Origin: Meandrina meandrites
Lineage: Eukaryota > Cnidaria > Anthozoa > Scleractinia > Meandrinidae
Length of the DNA stretch: 64,000 nt
NCBI GenBank assembly: GCA_963693305.1
Contig: OY855912.1
Coordinates: forward strand, 30,457,277 to 30,521,276
Direction of reading: 5' to 3'
The notes under the pieces were generated by a model. It did no database searches and was not told the DNA's origin. It saw nothing but the letters and a program-made list of their open reading frames with translations. Position 1 is the stretch's first letter. Each line of letters starts with the position of its first letter. The translations under genes and the position numbers were made by a program. Shown here in pieces: positions 10,598 to 21,370 of the stretch.

Positions 10598-13500
10598 ATG
10601 GATTGCAGAGAGAACGAGGAAGGCCCTCAACGGAGACTTATAGCGCCAGAAATACTATCTTTACCGGCGCAAAGTGTGCTCAGTTACAGGAAAGTTAGGG
10701 ACCCTCTTTCACTGCGATTGAATATTGTGGGCGCTCTGAAAAACTGGAAAGATGTGGCCGATTTGCTCGATTATTCTCCAGAAAAGATTCTTGGTTACTT
10801 TGCTCATAATGCTAGGCCTGGACTACTCTTGCTGGAAGACTGGATGTACAAAAGAAACGGTCGTTTGGGAAAACTTGTGGATGTTTTGACGGAGCTCGAA
10901 CTTTACGCTTGTCTGGAAGTCATTCACGAGTGCGTGGAAGGTAAGCTTTTATACCACCAGCAAAGTCTGTGAGCACTGGCTATCTATGATTTAATGGACT
11001 CAATTCCTTCCTTTTGTAATCAATATGTAAGGCGTAGAAGTATTGTTCATTTCACTAGTCGTGAATCTCTGACAGTCTTCTAGCTAAAAACGTTGCGGCA
11101 ATCACGAATTCGCTCATTATTTGTGAGTGGGCAGTCGCGTGAAAAAAATATCACGTAGAAATATGAATCGACAGAGAATTCTAGAGTCTTCGAGCGTTAG
11201 CAGTCGAAATAATCCATCCTCGATCAGTTCGCAGTTTAATAGAAAAGTTGTGTGAAATCTGTTAATTCAAAGAAAGAATTTGTAGTAAGATGAGTAGAAA
11301 TTATTGCAAAGAACCACTGAAAGAGAACTCAATAATTAAAGTGATTCACCTTTCCCACGCGGTTGCAAATTTGACCGACGATTTTGATAAGTAATTAAAA
11401 CTTTTAAATTGCTTTGTACATCAGTGAATGAAAAAATAGACACGAAAATACGATAGAAAACTATTTTCCACCTGAAAAGAATGTCTCGGTGTAAAAGTGT
11501 TAATTTATGCGATTGACGTCTTTATTCGGCATGAAAGCTTGAAAGCGAACAATCGATTTGAACATGCAAGCTCTTCCGTTATAAAAATTCATTTCTTCGC
11601 AAAAAGTTGCGAAATTTTTGTGGGCGACTTTTAAGTTTGGGAGAATGTAAGTTCGAGTTAGTTTTAACCAGGTGAAAAGGCGATTTCCAAGTAGACTGTG
11701 AAGGTTCATTTTCGGGAAAATTAGCTCGGGCAGATGAGATAATTTTTAAATTTGTCTTTGTTTTCTTAGAATGTAAATGAATACGTTTAGAAAGGATCTT
11801 GTGGTAAATTGCTAATATTTTTACATTTTCAATAGCTTAGAATTCCAACTTGGCATACTCGATTGATCCTCCAGATCTTTCAGAAACTAAGGCTTTAGTC
11901 ACGGAAATACTGCTCATGTTTTGGTAATTGGTTTGTTTTAACTTCCGGTGGTTGTGAAATATTTTGTCTTGTAAGATTGACAGCACAGAGCTTCTTTATT
12001 CTTATGAGTGAGCATAGTGAAGGTTTTATATTTGATGCGTGATATAAGGGCAATGCTTAGACCAAGACACTTGAAAATAGCCAGAAGAGAAACATGATTT
12101 GAGAATTTGTGACTAAATCTGTTGTTAGTTTTTTTTTTTAATTTATCCTTTAAATATTTTCCAACCAGAAGTAAACCCAAACCCAATCACGACTTGCTCA
12201 CGCATGTTTTCCCCTGTTTCGTGTCGGCTACATGTATTTGCTTCGAGTTTTGATTGGTTTACTGGATTGTCTGTGTTTCTTGTGATTATCCAGAGTGATT
12301 ACTTTGGTTTTGGTTTTACATTTGAAAACTGCTATATTTTGATGTTTTCAATGTTGCTGATGTGTCCTGCAAAACGGGTTTTAGGGGACTAGCCTAGAGC
12401 AAGGGCCTCAATGCGAGAAATAAAGAAGGTACAGGGAAAAGCATTCCTGGAAAATTGAGAAAGTTAGGTCTTTTGAAGCCGACATCCAGTCTGTACTGCA
12501 CAGTCTCATGGTTTGTTTTCTGTTTTGTTTTGGATTTGTTGATATGTTACACTTTGGTAATAGCATATATGAAGTTTTTGCGTCGCCACAATAGGTCATT
12601 TCATTTAAGAATGCTTGAATCAGTTTGGAAAAATGCTGAGGTTTTTCTACTTGCTATTATTGTTTTGTAAGGTTATCTTACCTTAAAAAATGAAGGAAAA
12701 GGTAAGTTTTTTCTGAAATTTTTATTTTTGCCCAAAGCTGTGCTCTAAGAAAAATTACAAGGAGCTCAAAGGTTCCAAAGTATAAGATCCAGGGTGCCCA
12801 GCATAAAGCTTATATGAAAGAAATAAGATTATCTGGTCGCCCAAAGGCAAACGTTAGTCACCTGAGACACCCGGGCGCCCTTAGAGCACAGCCCTGTTGC
12901 TAGTAAGCATTTGTTTGTGTGGACTGGGGATCCTCTTTAATAAGCAGCGTGGGTGATAAATCAAATTTTTATGGTTCATGTTGTATAATTGTTTCAGAAT
13001 ATGAGGCAGCATTGGTAAACGCTAACAGGCCTAGAGAAGATGATGACATTGGTGATGATACTGACTCTGCTCCGTCTAGTATGAGTAGTGATATTACAGG
13101 GAGTAACACAATGTTTCCGTCCTCAGACTGTAATAGCACGGAACAAACATTTTCTATACCTTCAGAATGCTCAACAACTTCCAGCTTACCATCATCTCTG
13201 CCATACAGAGTCACCACAAAAAGTAAGAGTTTGGGCAGTGACATTGAGAATTGTAGTTCTGGTACAACTGACTGTAGTAAAGACCTTCAAGGGAAGTGCT
13301 TTAGTAGTAATGACTTGAACAATGGTGGAGCTACTGCTGCTGAAAGACCAGAGCTCTTTAGGTTTAAATCATGGTCACCTTCTGGTGAGCTTGACCCTGG
13401 CAAAGATGGAAGAAACTTGAACCGTTCTATTTCTCATGATCCAAAGAGCAAAAAAAACAATGACGGAAAGAAGTCTTTAGGAAAAAGATTTGTCAATATG

Positions 13501-15588
13501 TTCTCAAAGAGGAAGCGTCACAAGAAGTCATCAGAACATTCTACCAATGAGGGAAACCCTCCTGAACGTGTTAGTAGTGGCGAATCCAGCCTTGAAACAA
13601 CGGTCACATCATACACCACTATGGACTATTACAGTGAGGATGCCCAGAAGCCATGTGAAAATTTGTCTCCGCTCAAAGTCACAGAGGCGCGAAAGCTGTC
13701 ACTCACAGATAGCTTGAGTTCGGGCGAATCTGTTAGCTCTCCTATATCTCCTGGATATGAATCTGGCTACATGTCTTCGGAAGGTATGTATTTTATTGAG
13801 ACTGGATCTCCATATGAAACTTTTGCCTCCCACAAAAAAGGTTATCTTTTCTTTTTAGAATTGTTCTAAGGAAAGATCCAGAAAAATGTCCTAAAAGTAA
13901 GAGGACAATAAGTATATTTTAAAAAAGATTTTTTTTTTCTGAAAGGAAAAAATCTTCATTTTAATGGGGCTTAGCTCTAACAGTGCGAGAGGGACAGTGG
14001 TGTGATGGTAACTGGGTTGGATTCTTGGCTGACAGGTTTAGGGTTGAAACTCAACTTCCTGGGTTTTAATGTGTATTTGGGCAAGACGCTGTACTCTAGC
14101 AGTAAGTACTTCTCTCTTCCCTGGGCAGTGGAAAAACTGCTGGGGTTAACATCGATTGGACCACATATAATTTTATAACAAAGTTAATGTAAAGTGAACT
14201 TTACAATTTAAAATTTTCAATGTACAATTTTGACTGGGCTTGGTTTGAGAAAGTGGGAGTGTAAGTAATCAGGGTAAAATTCCATTGTTTGACGAAGTGA
14301 AGCAAGTCCAAGGGAAAGACATTTGGTTGAACTGGTTTTTGGCAGGTTTGAGAAATCCACTGTGCTACCGTGTTTATTAGATTAAGCGCCCAACCTTGAA
14401 CAAGCGCCCACTCACAAGGTCCAAAAATTTTATAAGTGCCCAGGGCACTAAATTGAATAAATATGGTATATTGTCATGATAGTGAAGCATTGACTTATAA
14501 TCTTGTGCCATGTTTTTTTTTTCTTCTTACATACAGTAGACCCACCTGTGAGTTCTGGAAAGACAATTTCCATCATTCACTGTTCTGAGAAAGAAAAAGA
14601 GAAAGCCTTTCAGGAGGAGGTCTTGAAGTTGTACAATCACTTTGGCAGATCACTGGGTTACAAGTGCCATTTGGACAAGTTAGAGATTATTAAAGTAGCC
14701 GAAAACAAGTTCCGCTATGCTGTGAGAAGTGTTCAGCAAAGTGACTTCGTGTTTATATGCGTTTCACCAGAATTGAAAAGAATTTTTGATTCATCTCCTG
14801 AAGAAATCAGTGATAGTCTTGAAGGTTGGTTTGCAGAACTTTGTGCTCTCATTGAACTTTAAGTTAAGCTTTAAGCTTTTTAGTCCAAAGTTGAAAATGA
14901 GGATTCTGTGTTTTCCATGAGAATCTGGCTGGCCAGGTGGTTATTTAAAACACTATTCCATAACTGGTGAATTTATTTGGAATTTTTCATCACAATTTCA
15001 TTAATATTTAGTAGAGACATTGTTGCCTTAAGTAATATCTCAATGTATTGTTGATCTCAGTGCAAAATCCTACAACTATATTTTGTGAAGATTAGGTAAT
15101 GAGCAGAAACTGCAAAACTAGTAACTCTCTCTCCCCTTTTATGAATTTCCTAAAGTTCTGCAGTGTAGCCCTCAGTTACACTGTACATGTAAATGTGCAA
15201 GGTAAAATAAAATGGCTCCTTTCTCCCTCTCCCCTCGCTCGTCATCCATTTAATTCCACAAGCAGCAGGTTAAAGGACAAACTTGATGTTTTTTTCCCCC
15301 TCAGGTGATGAAGAGTGCATGCTGCGACTTGAATCTGATCTAATATTAGCTGAACTTGCTGTTCACGCCAGCAACAGAAACGGCAAGTTCATGAACATTA
15401 TGCTGAAAGGATCATCTGCAAGTGACGTGCCGTGCTTCTTGAACTTATTCATGAAGTACCACTGGCCGAAAGACGAGCGGAGAATCAGGTGCATCATAGA
15501 ACAGCAGCCTGAGATTCTCCCCGCCCCTGTTGGCAATGTCAAGACTGACCCACCCTCCCTGGTGGTGAAGCCGGCCAAACCGAATTAA
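10598..15588 (+). CDS. TRAF3IP2-like: Death domain + SEFIR adaptor, Act1/CIKS-like, 566 aa, four exons
   Basis: Exons 10598-10940, 12998-13783, 14537-14824 and 15305-15588 join with three phase-1 introns (donors GTAAGC, GTATGT, GTTGGT; the last is weak). Residues about 33-112 form a death domain (LKNWKDVADLLDYSPEKI, then LGKLVDVLTELELYACLEVI). Residues 115-376 are Ser/Thr-rich and disordered, with a basic cluster LGKRFVNMFSKRKRHKK. Residues about 386-540 match the SEFIR fold: TISIIHCSEKEKEKAFQEEV, SDFVFICVSPELKR, then KYHWPKDERRIRC. This closely parallels the 'VYSWPKNKKNIL' end of vertebrate Act1, including a Pro-rich tail. Act1 couples the IL-17 receptor to TRAF6. Vertebrate Act1 lacks a death domain, so this is an Act1-like adaptor with an added (or ancestral) death-fold module. 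Role in IL-17-like or death-receptor signalling is inferred. No clear poly(A) signal follows. Confidence 0.85.
12734..12896. mobile_element. Short MITE in intron 1 of the death-SEFIR gene
   Basis: Left end AGCTGTGCTCTAAG and right end CTTAGAGCACAGCCCTG are inverted repeats around a body that contains GGTGCCCAG and GGGCGCCC modules. It ends about 100 bp before exon 2. The target duplication is unclear. Confidence 0.6.
13995..14165 (+). mobile_element. Degraded tRNA-derived SINE copy
   Basis: GATGGTAACTGGGTTGGATT, a B-box-like GGGTTGAAACTC and the downstream TTGGGCAAGACGCTGTACTC align with the intact SINE at 19961-20407. Many substitutions. It lies in intron 2 of the death-SEFIR gene. Confidence 0.5.
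14367..14468. mobile_element. Small MITE remnant, TACCG...CGGTA-like ends
   Basis: The left end TACCGTGTTTATTAGATTAA and right end TTGAATAAATATGGTA are imperfect inverted repeats around AAGCGCCC / GTGCCCAGGGC. It resembles the larger elements at 17947-18327 and 45470-45922 in style. Confidence 0.4.
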
Positions 15589-16910
15589 TTCTTCAAGGTT
15601 TGTTGAAGTGTGCTTGTGAATTTGAAGTCATTTCATATTATGTTTTCAGTTCTCTATTGAAATGGAGGAACTGAACAGTAAATATCATCCTCATATGGCT
15701 GCAGTTATTCAGGGTGAAATCATTATTTCAATAATGTACAATTAATAATATTAATAACAGCATTTTTACCAATGATATCTCAGGCAGAGTTCTCAGTAAA
15801 AGCTGTTCAACAAAGCAAATCACTGTCTGCTTCAGGCCACCTCATATGATTAATTTTTACCATAATATGTACTTTATAATACATGTATTATTAGTAATAA
15901 GACAGTGTGGTAGTAATCAGGTTCTTAATAGAGCACAGTTCATGGAGTAACTAGGTGCTCACCTGGCTGCTTCATGAATTTTTGTACAACACCAGGTCCC
16001 CATGCTCCCAACTGACACCTGACAAGAATAGGTGTGAATGAATAGAAAGGTGTTTCTGTTTTCCCTAGCCCATGAACAAGCTCTCTTCTTTGGAGGTTTC
16101 ATTCAGTTTTGACACTGGGATGAAATCCCAGCTAGACAACATGAAACCCAAACAAGAGAGCCTGCTCTGTTACGGGATAGTTTTACCTACCGGTAATCTA
16201 TTTTTTGGTAAGTTAAAGGTGCTGAATTTAAATTTGAATTGTATTACTTTATACATATACTGTAAATAACGGCTTTTGTGTGGCACAGTAACTGAATCAC
16301 AATTATTGAGAAGACGGTGGAATCCCAGTTTTGTCAATCCTGGATTTCTCAAAACTCATACTCGAAATCATAAGTGGTTTCCTTTCCTCAGTCAGCCTTC
16401 CGTCCTCTTGGAGGTTCGAGAAATAAGGAGCCCACTGTTTATCCTTTACCTGAAACATTTATAAACCTAAGTAGAACTTTTGTTTGCATTTATATTCCAT
16501 GTTCATGTGCATGTATCAAAGTTTAGTTGTATAGATTGAAAATAACAACACAAAAAATACGATGCAATTTACTTGAAACACAGTTACTTTGCCATGCAGG
16601 TTTGCAATGTAATTGTAATTTTTAGGCTACATGCATAATGGCAACAGTAACATATACATTGTAGCTTTATATAACTATTTTTCATTTTCTTTTTACGCAC
16701 AATCCTGAACAAATCTGTTAAGACACTTGACCAAACTTTGATTTATTTGAATACCACAGCTTGTTTTTTCCAACCCCCTCTCCCCCATTTCAATGTTGCT
16801 CAATATTGTCATGTGAGAATTATTTAGAGCTGGGTGGATAATTGAATATTACTGCAAACACCCTGAATCAACATGAGAGGAGAGAGGGGAATAAAATATA
16901 TTTTACCCCC
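15589..16910. other. 3' flank of the death-SEFIR gene, no further gene seen
   Basis: AT-rich sequence probably containing the 3' UTR. No AATAAA close to the stop; ATTAAT-type variants are present near 15740. Open frames around 16072-16464 have no recognisable domains or splice partners. Confidence 0.35.
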
Positions 16911-16916
16911 TTGTAG

Positions 16917-17185
16917 CAGGGGCATAGGGGGGGGGGGGGGGGGGGGGGGTCACACTGTGTCACACCCAGGGTACTTAGGGTACATAGTCTACTGCAGATG
17001 TTTGTTCCTGAAAATGGAGAATATAACTACCCGGCTAGCACTAGAAAAGATAAATGGCATGTTAATTTTTCAGAATTGTGCTTTTTCACCACCAAAATTG
17101 TAAGGTTTGTATGTTGTTTACTTAAAAAATTATCCCACAAACGGCACTCCACCCCCCCCCCCCCCCTCCCTTGGTTACGCCCCTG
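16917..17185. mobile_element. hAT-like MITE with poly(G)/poly(C) next to its ends
   Basis: The left end CAGGGGCATAGGGGG and right end CTCCCTTGGTTACGCCCCTG fit the CAGGGGCGTA...-type hAT terminal repeat. Long G and C runs sit just inside the ends. An 8-bp target duplication is not clear. Confidence 0.55.
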
Positions 17186-17485
17186 TGTAGGTCAAGACAT
17201 TTGAAGAAATTGTGTGATATTTCACTTGTCTCACTTACAAGGTTTGTCCAGGATTGCAGTTCTTCAATGTGTTTTTGTTTGTTTCCAGTTGCATTAACCC
17301 ACTTAATACAAAGAGGACCAAGGTTTTACACTTGTTCTGTGAGCAGTCATAAGAAAGTCACACTAGGTGCTGAATGCCAACTTTCTCACAGTGCAATTTC
17401 ACAGAATCACAATACTTAGGAAGTATTGGTGAATCAATGTGCATTTACACAAAAAGATGTGTGGGCAGCTGTGTCTGTAAAAGGA

Positions 17486-17672
17486 GTTAACTCTTTAAGC
17501 CCCAATATCCACATACAAATTCTCCTCACTGATCTCCATGCATTTCCTTATAGTATGCAATTTCCTTCTAGTGTTCATTCCATTTATTCTTATAACTTTT
17601 TCTCTTGATGAAGTATCGATATTGTGAGGAGAAATTTCATGTTGGTCACTTTTGGAACTTAAAGGGTTAAAC
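17486..17672. mobile_element. 187-bp MITE with GTTAACYCTTTAAG ends
   Basis: Left GTTAACTCTTTAAGCCCCAA and right TTGGAACTTAAAGGGTTAAAC are inverted repeats, and CTCCTCAC / GTGAGGAG extends the pairing inside. Non-coding. Confidence 0.6.
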
Positions 17673-17946
17673 ATAGTTGAACTTTATTTTACAATTGCAA
17701 GCTGCCCATAGATTTTCTCTTTTCCAATTCATGCTAAACAAAAATGTATAAACTAAAAAGTTCTGCATGAATAAAATATGTACATATCGTATAGCTTGTT
17801 CATAATTTTTGAAAAAACACAGTGGTCATTTTATATATCAATGTTATTACACAGAATGTATTCACGTTATTCAGTGGTTTGTCGGATCATGCATGTTACA
17901 TGCTCGTCCTTGTGGTTATTGCTTATAGCTGGTAGTGTGAATCTTG

Positions 17947-18327
17947 TACCGTTAACTGTCGCTTATATGCACCTTGGGCTATATGCCCATCCACCTGTAA
18001 ACAACAAAAACGTAATCAGGTTATAAGACCCCCCCCCCCCCCCCCCCCCTCCTCTCCCAGATATAAGCCCCCATCTGCTGGATGGCAGTACTGAAAAAGG
18101 CCTAAATATTGCTTCATTATGACGTTTTAAAGCTTAATTAAAAACAAGAAAATTAAAAACGTATTTTGATCAACACTTCTGTGGCTCGTTTCAAAACGTT
18201 TTTCTATTACGCTTACAAGCCCCCCCCCCCCCCCCCCCCCCCAATATAAGTTCTCTGTTTATAAGTCCACCCAAAACCCCGTACGAACTTCTGTAAGCCC
18301 AGGGCTTACAAGTGGCAGTTTACGGTA
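17947..18327. mobile_element. 381-bp MITE with TACCGTAAACTG ends and two poly(C) runs
   Basis: Left TACCGTTAACTGTCGCTTAT and right CTTACAAGTGGCAGTTTACG-GTA are inverted repeats. Poly(C) runs near 18028-18048 and 18221-18241 sit next to 'TATAAGCCC'-like modules. A 19-bp palindrome (TGTAAGCCC-A-GGGCTTACA, 18294-18312) lies by the right end, and an almost identical one occurs at 24482-24500. Confidence 0.6.
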
Positions 18328-19008
18328 TCTAGTGTAAATAGTCTGTCAAAAGGCTCTTCAAACAGTCGGAGATTAGATATGGGGAGGAGAAAAAGCATCA
18401 TCCTTTTTAACTTGTGATCTGGTGTTTGTTTTCTAATAAGAGCAAAAGAGAGGAGCGGAAAAAACCTGAGTTCCTCCCCCTCCCCGCTTTTGGGGCTCTC
18501 ACTTTTCGCGTTCGCAAAAGACGATTACCTGCGTAATGTGGGGTGGGCCATTTTCAGCCAGTTTTCTTCCCCGATCTTTTCTCCGAGTGAAAACAGATAG
18601 CCTGCTGACAGATTCTACAAACATTTTCAGTAGGTGGTCACGAGAATCGAAGGCCAGGTCATTCAATGAAAAAAAAAAAAAAAAAAACGTCGACCAAAAT
18701 AGGAATTGCTGTGTGGATAGCTAGGAGATTTTCAGTGCTAACATTTCGATTTGTAACAATAGTAGGTTCAGTTATTTTCACAATGTAATTGTGATCAATA
18801 ATAAATGTGAAATCCACTGATCTTGGTATTCCTGTGTTACTTTCAAGTCATTTATACAGTTACACTACGAGGCCGAGTTTTCGATGAGCGAATACCCATC
18901 GAGGCACAGCCGAGTTCACTGTCGCTCATAGAAAACGAGGGCGGGTAGTAGACACTTCAAAGGATTGCAGAATCTCTAATTTATTCATTTTTAAGCCGAA
19001 AATTAATA

Positions 19009-19230
19009 CCTGATTCACACCAACAAAACATGTTTAGTTAAACCAGGTTTAAGAAAATGAAAAGACAGACTAAATTTTACATAGGGTTCAAGTATGCTCT
19101 AACTTGTGCTTTCGTTGTCCTAAATTTGAAGTCGATAAACATCAGTCAGCAACTTCCATGAAGAAAACAATTTTAAACCGTGTTTAACTGAACAACATTT
19201 AAACATGTTAAAGCTTTGGTGTGAATGGGG
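19009..19230. mobile_element. 222-bp MITE with TA target duplication
   Basis: CCTGATTCACACCAA on the left and TTGGTGTGAATGGGG on the right are inverted, flanked by TA on both sides. AAACATGTT-type subterminal repeats occur on both arms. Confidence 0.65.
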
Positions 19231-19307
19231 TATAAGATTGATGAAATTTTTCTCGTTCACAAGCCCGTCATGCGCGATCTTACCCTAAGAGCCAACACGC
19301 TTTGTGG

Positions 19308-19660
19308 CTGTAAGTCTGCGTTCGAGCCTAGTGGCCCATCAAGCCGGAGCTTATCCCGGTTTCAGTAGCATGAAGCGACCAGGAGTATTTCTTCTTCCCC
19401 GTTTATGGGATGCTAGTCGTCCATCGCAGGGTTACCCATTCAGTAAACCTGACCCCAGTTGTTCAAAGGGTGGATTACGCTTTATCCACAATAAATCACT
19501 GTCCAATGGATAGCGTAGTTTGTTTTGTCCACACTTACCCGCTGGTTTTTTTTTATAGCGGTTTATCCGTTGGATAGCGCTATCCACCCTTAAATTGAAC
19601 AACTGGGCCCTGCTGGGTGGAGAGAGGCACTGACAAAGTTTCTAGCCCAAGAACACAACG
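19308..19660 (-). mobile_element. Truncated SINE copy carrying an internal MITE
   Basis: Minus-strand copy of the SINE seen intact at 44077-44374: the tail (CTTGATGGGCCACTAGGCTC in minus orientation) and mid section (AGTGCCTCTCTCCACCCAG) are present, but the tRNA-like head is lost near 19660. A palindromic MITE (19453-19608) sits directly beside the CTCTCCACCCAG motif. Confidence 0.7.
19453..19608. mobile_element. Palindromic MITE inside the SINE copy at 19308-19660
   Basis: CCCAGTTGTTCAAAGGGTGG at one end and TTGAACAACTGGG at the other are inverted. The inner GATAGCGCTATCC and CACTGTCCAATGG segments match the copy at 20093-20237. Confidence 0.75.
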
Positions 19661-19960
19661 CCTGACATTTTTCTTTTTGCCTCGCACCGCCAGAGATTCG
19701 ATAATAAAGCTCTACGTCACCGGAAGACGTAATATTCTCAGGTCACAATTTTGCGAGAGAGAGAGATCACGGATTTGGCATTGCTATCATGTTTTTATCA
19801 GTATCAGATTTGCACAATGCAGTAAGCAACAAGAGAAGGCTGTGTGGCGTAACTGCTCAAACTCGGGCTAGAGCTTTTTCAGGTGGCGACATAAAACCTA
19901 TCCGCGCGAAGGTTCCAATATGTTGCCAGACGCTTTTCAGTGGTTTACTTGGCTCAGGAA

Positions 19961-20109
19961 GGGAGGCGCGGTGGCCTAATGGTTAGTGCGCTGGACTCCG
20001 GATCGGGCGGTCCGGGTTCGAGCCCTGGCCGGGGCACAGCGTTGTGTTCTTGGGCAAGACACTTTACTCTCGTAGTGCCTCTCTCCACCCAGGCCCCAGT
20101 TGTTCAAAG

Positions 20110-20146
<37 letters not shown>

Positions 20147-20183
20147 GTGGAGAGCGTAGTTTGTTTTGCCAACACTTATCCAC

Positions 20184-20218
<35 letters not shown>

Positions 20219-20407
20219 TCTTTTGAACAACTGGGGCCAGGTGTATAAATGGGTACCGGTGAATTTACTGCTGGGGGTAACCCTGCGATGGACTAGCATC
20301 CCATCCAGGGGGAAGTAGAAATACTCCTAGTCGCTTCATGCTACGGAAACCGGGATAAGCTACGGCCTGATGGGCCCCTTGGCTCGTAAGCAGACTTTAC
20401 CTTACCT
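19961..20407 (+). mobile_element. tRNA-derived SINE with 14-bp target duplication and internal MITE
   Basis: The head reads GGGAGGCGCGGTGGCCTAAT, with Pol III A-box-like TGGCCTAATGGTTAG and B-box GGTTCGAGCCC. The tail is a TTTACCTTACC repeat. The flanks ACTTGGCTCAGGAA (19947-19960) and ACTTGGCACAGGAA (20408-20421) form a 14-bp target duplication with one mismatch. Its body is interrupted by the MITE at 20093-20237; the uninterrupted arrangement is seen at 44077-44374. Confidence 0.85.
20093..20237. mobile_element. 145-bp palindromic MITE nested in the SINE
   Basis: Perfect 16-bp terminal repeats GCCCCAGTTGTTCAAA / TTTGAACAACTGGGGC. A 3-bp direct repeat CAG flanks it on both sides; the empty site is seen in the SINE copy at 44077-44374 (CGCAG|GTGTATAA in SINE orientation). 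A 3-bp duplication would suit a Harbinger-type source, which is inference. Confidence 0.8.
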
Positions 20408-20896
20408 ACTTGGCACAGGAAACCATTGAAATAAACACCATCCATGAGAAAGGTAATGAACTGTGAGATGACCGGATGGAGAAAGTATAAAGTACCACCC
20501 ACCTAGATATAGGTAGGTTATGTATTTACATATAGTCGGCAGAGCTGAACTGTAAGTGGCAGTGACGGAGAATGTAAATAGACCTATATGTTTCTTACCC
20601 GGACGGCATTAAACGCTCAGGCTCACTGTTCGAGCTGCACACCCACTTCTGTGTATGAGTCGTGAACATAAATAGTAATATAACTGCATATGTACGGTGA
20701 ACTGATAGGACAATCTTACAATTGATGGGGGAGGGGTTGCCACAGTGGTCTAGCATCCTATCCAGGTGTGGAACGGGTGGCAATTCTCGCCCACATAGCT
20801 TCTTCGATTCTTAGGATTGGAACAGGTCTGGACTTAAATTCGAACTTGACGAAAAGTTGCTGACATCAAAGAGAGTGTTCATTTTCAATGCTCGTT

Positions 20897-20902
20897 TTTA
20901 TT
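20897..20902 (-). promoter_or_regulatory. Possible poly(A) signal for the astacin gene
   Basis: AATAAA on the minus strand about 470 bases after the stop codon at 21373-21371. It is the nearest canonical hexamer I noticed on that strand. Confidence 0.3.
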
Positions 20903-21370
20903 TCTTGTCAAATCAAGGGCTTACAGTGTATGATCTTTATATAGTAGATCATTACAGCTCCTGTTCGAGTCTTATCTATCATTCTACTGTACGTTGCTAC
21001 TGACTACTGAGTGATTAAAATGATTGAAGCATATCCATGCTGGTCCGATCCATCCTTCTTTGCATCTCCACACTCGTGACTTCGTTTAAACGGTCGTGTC
21101 GATTTTTGTCAATGCTCGTTTTTCTTCTGTCAATGAAGTGTAATCGTAATGCTCGGTAAGGCTATACTCCTGGTAGAAATATAGCTCTGTTGCACCTTAG
21201 AATTGTAAACAGGCTTTCATTTCTACCAGGATGTATTTAAAACCATTGTGTTAATTTTTACAGACAACTGCACACAATATAGTAAAGGAAAGTCATGATC
21301 TGTTTTGTCCGTTACTTTGTCTGTGAGTTTGTGTGGAAAATGCGGGCTGGATCGTTCTTGTTCCTGTTTC

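Noticed and set aside
16072..18026. Several 60-80 codon open frames after the death-SEFIR gene
   Set aside because: Short, with no domains, and partly inside MITEs and homopolymer runs.
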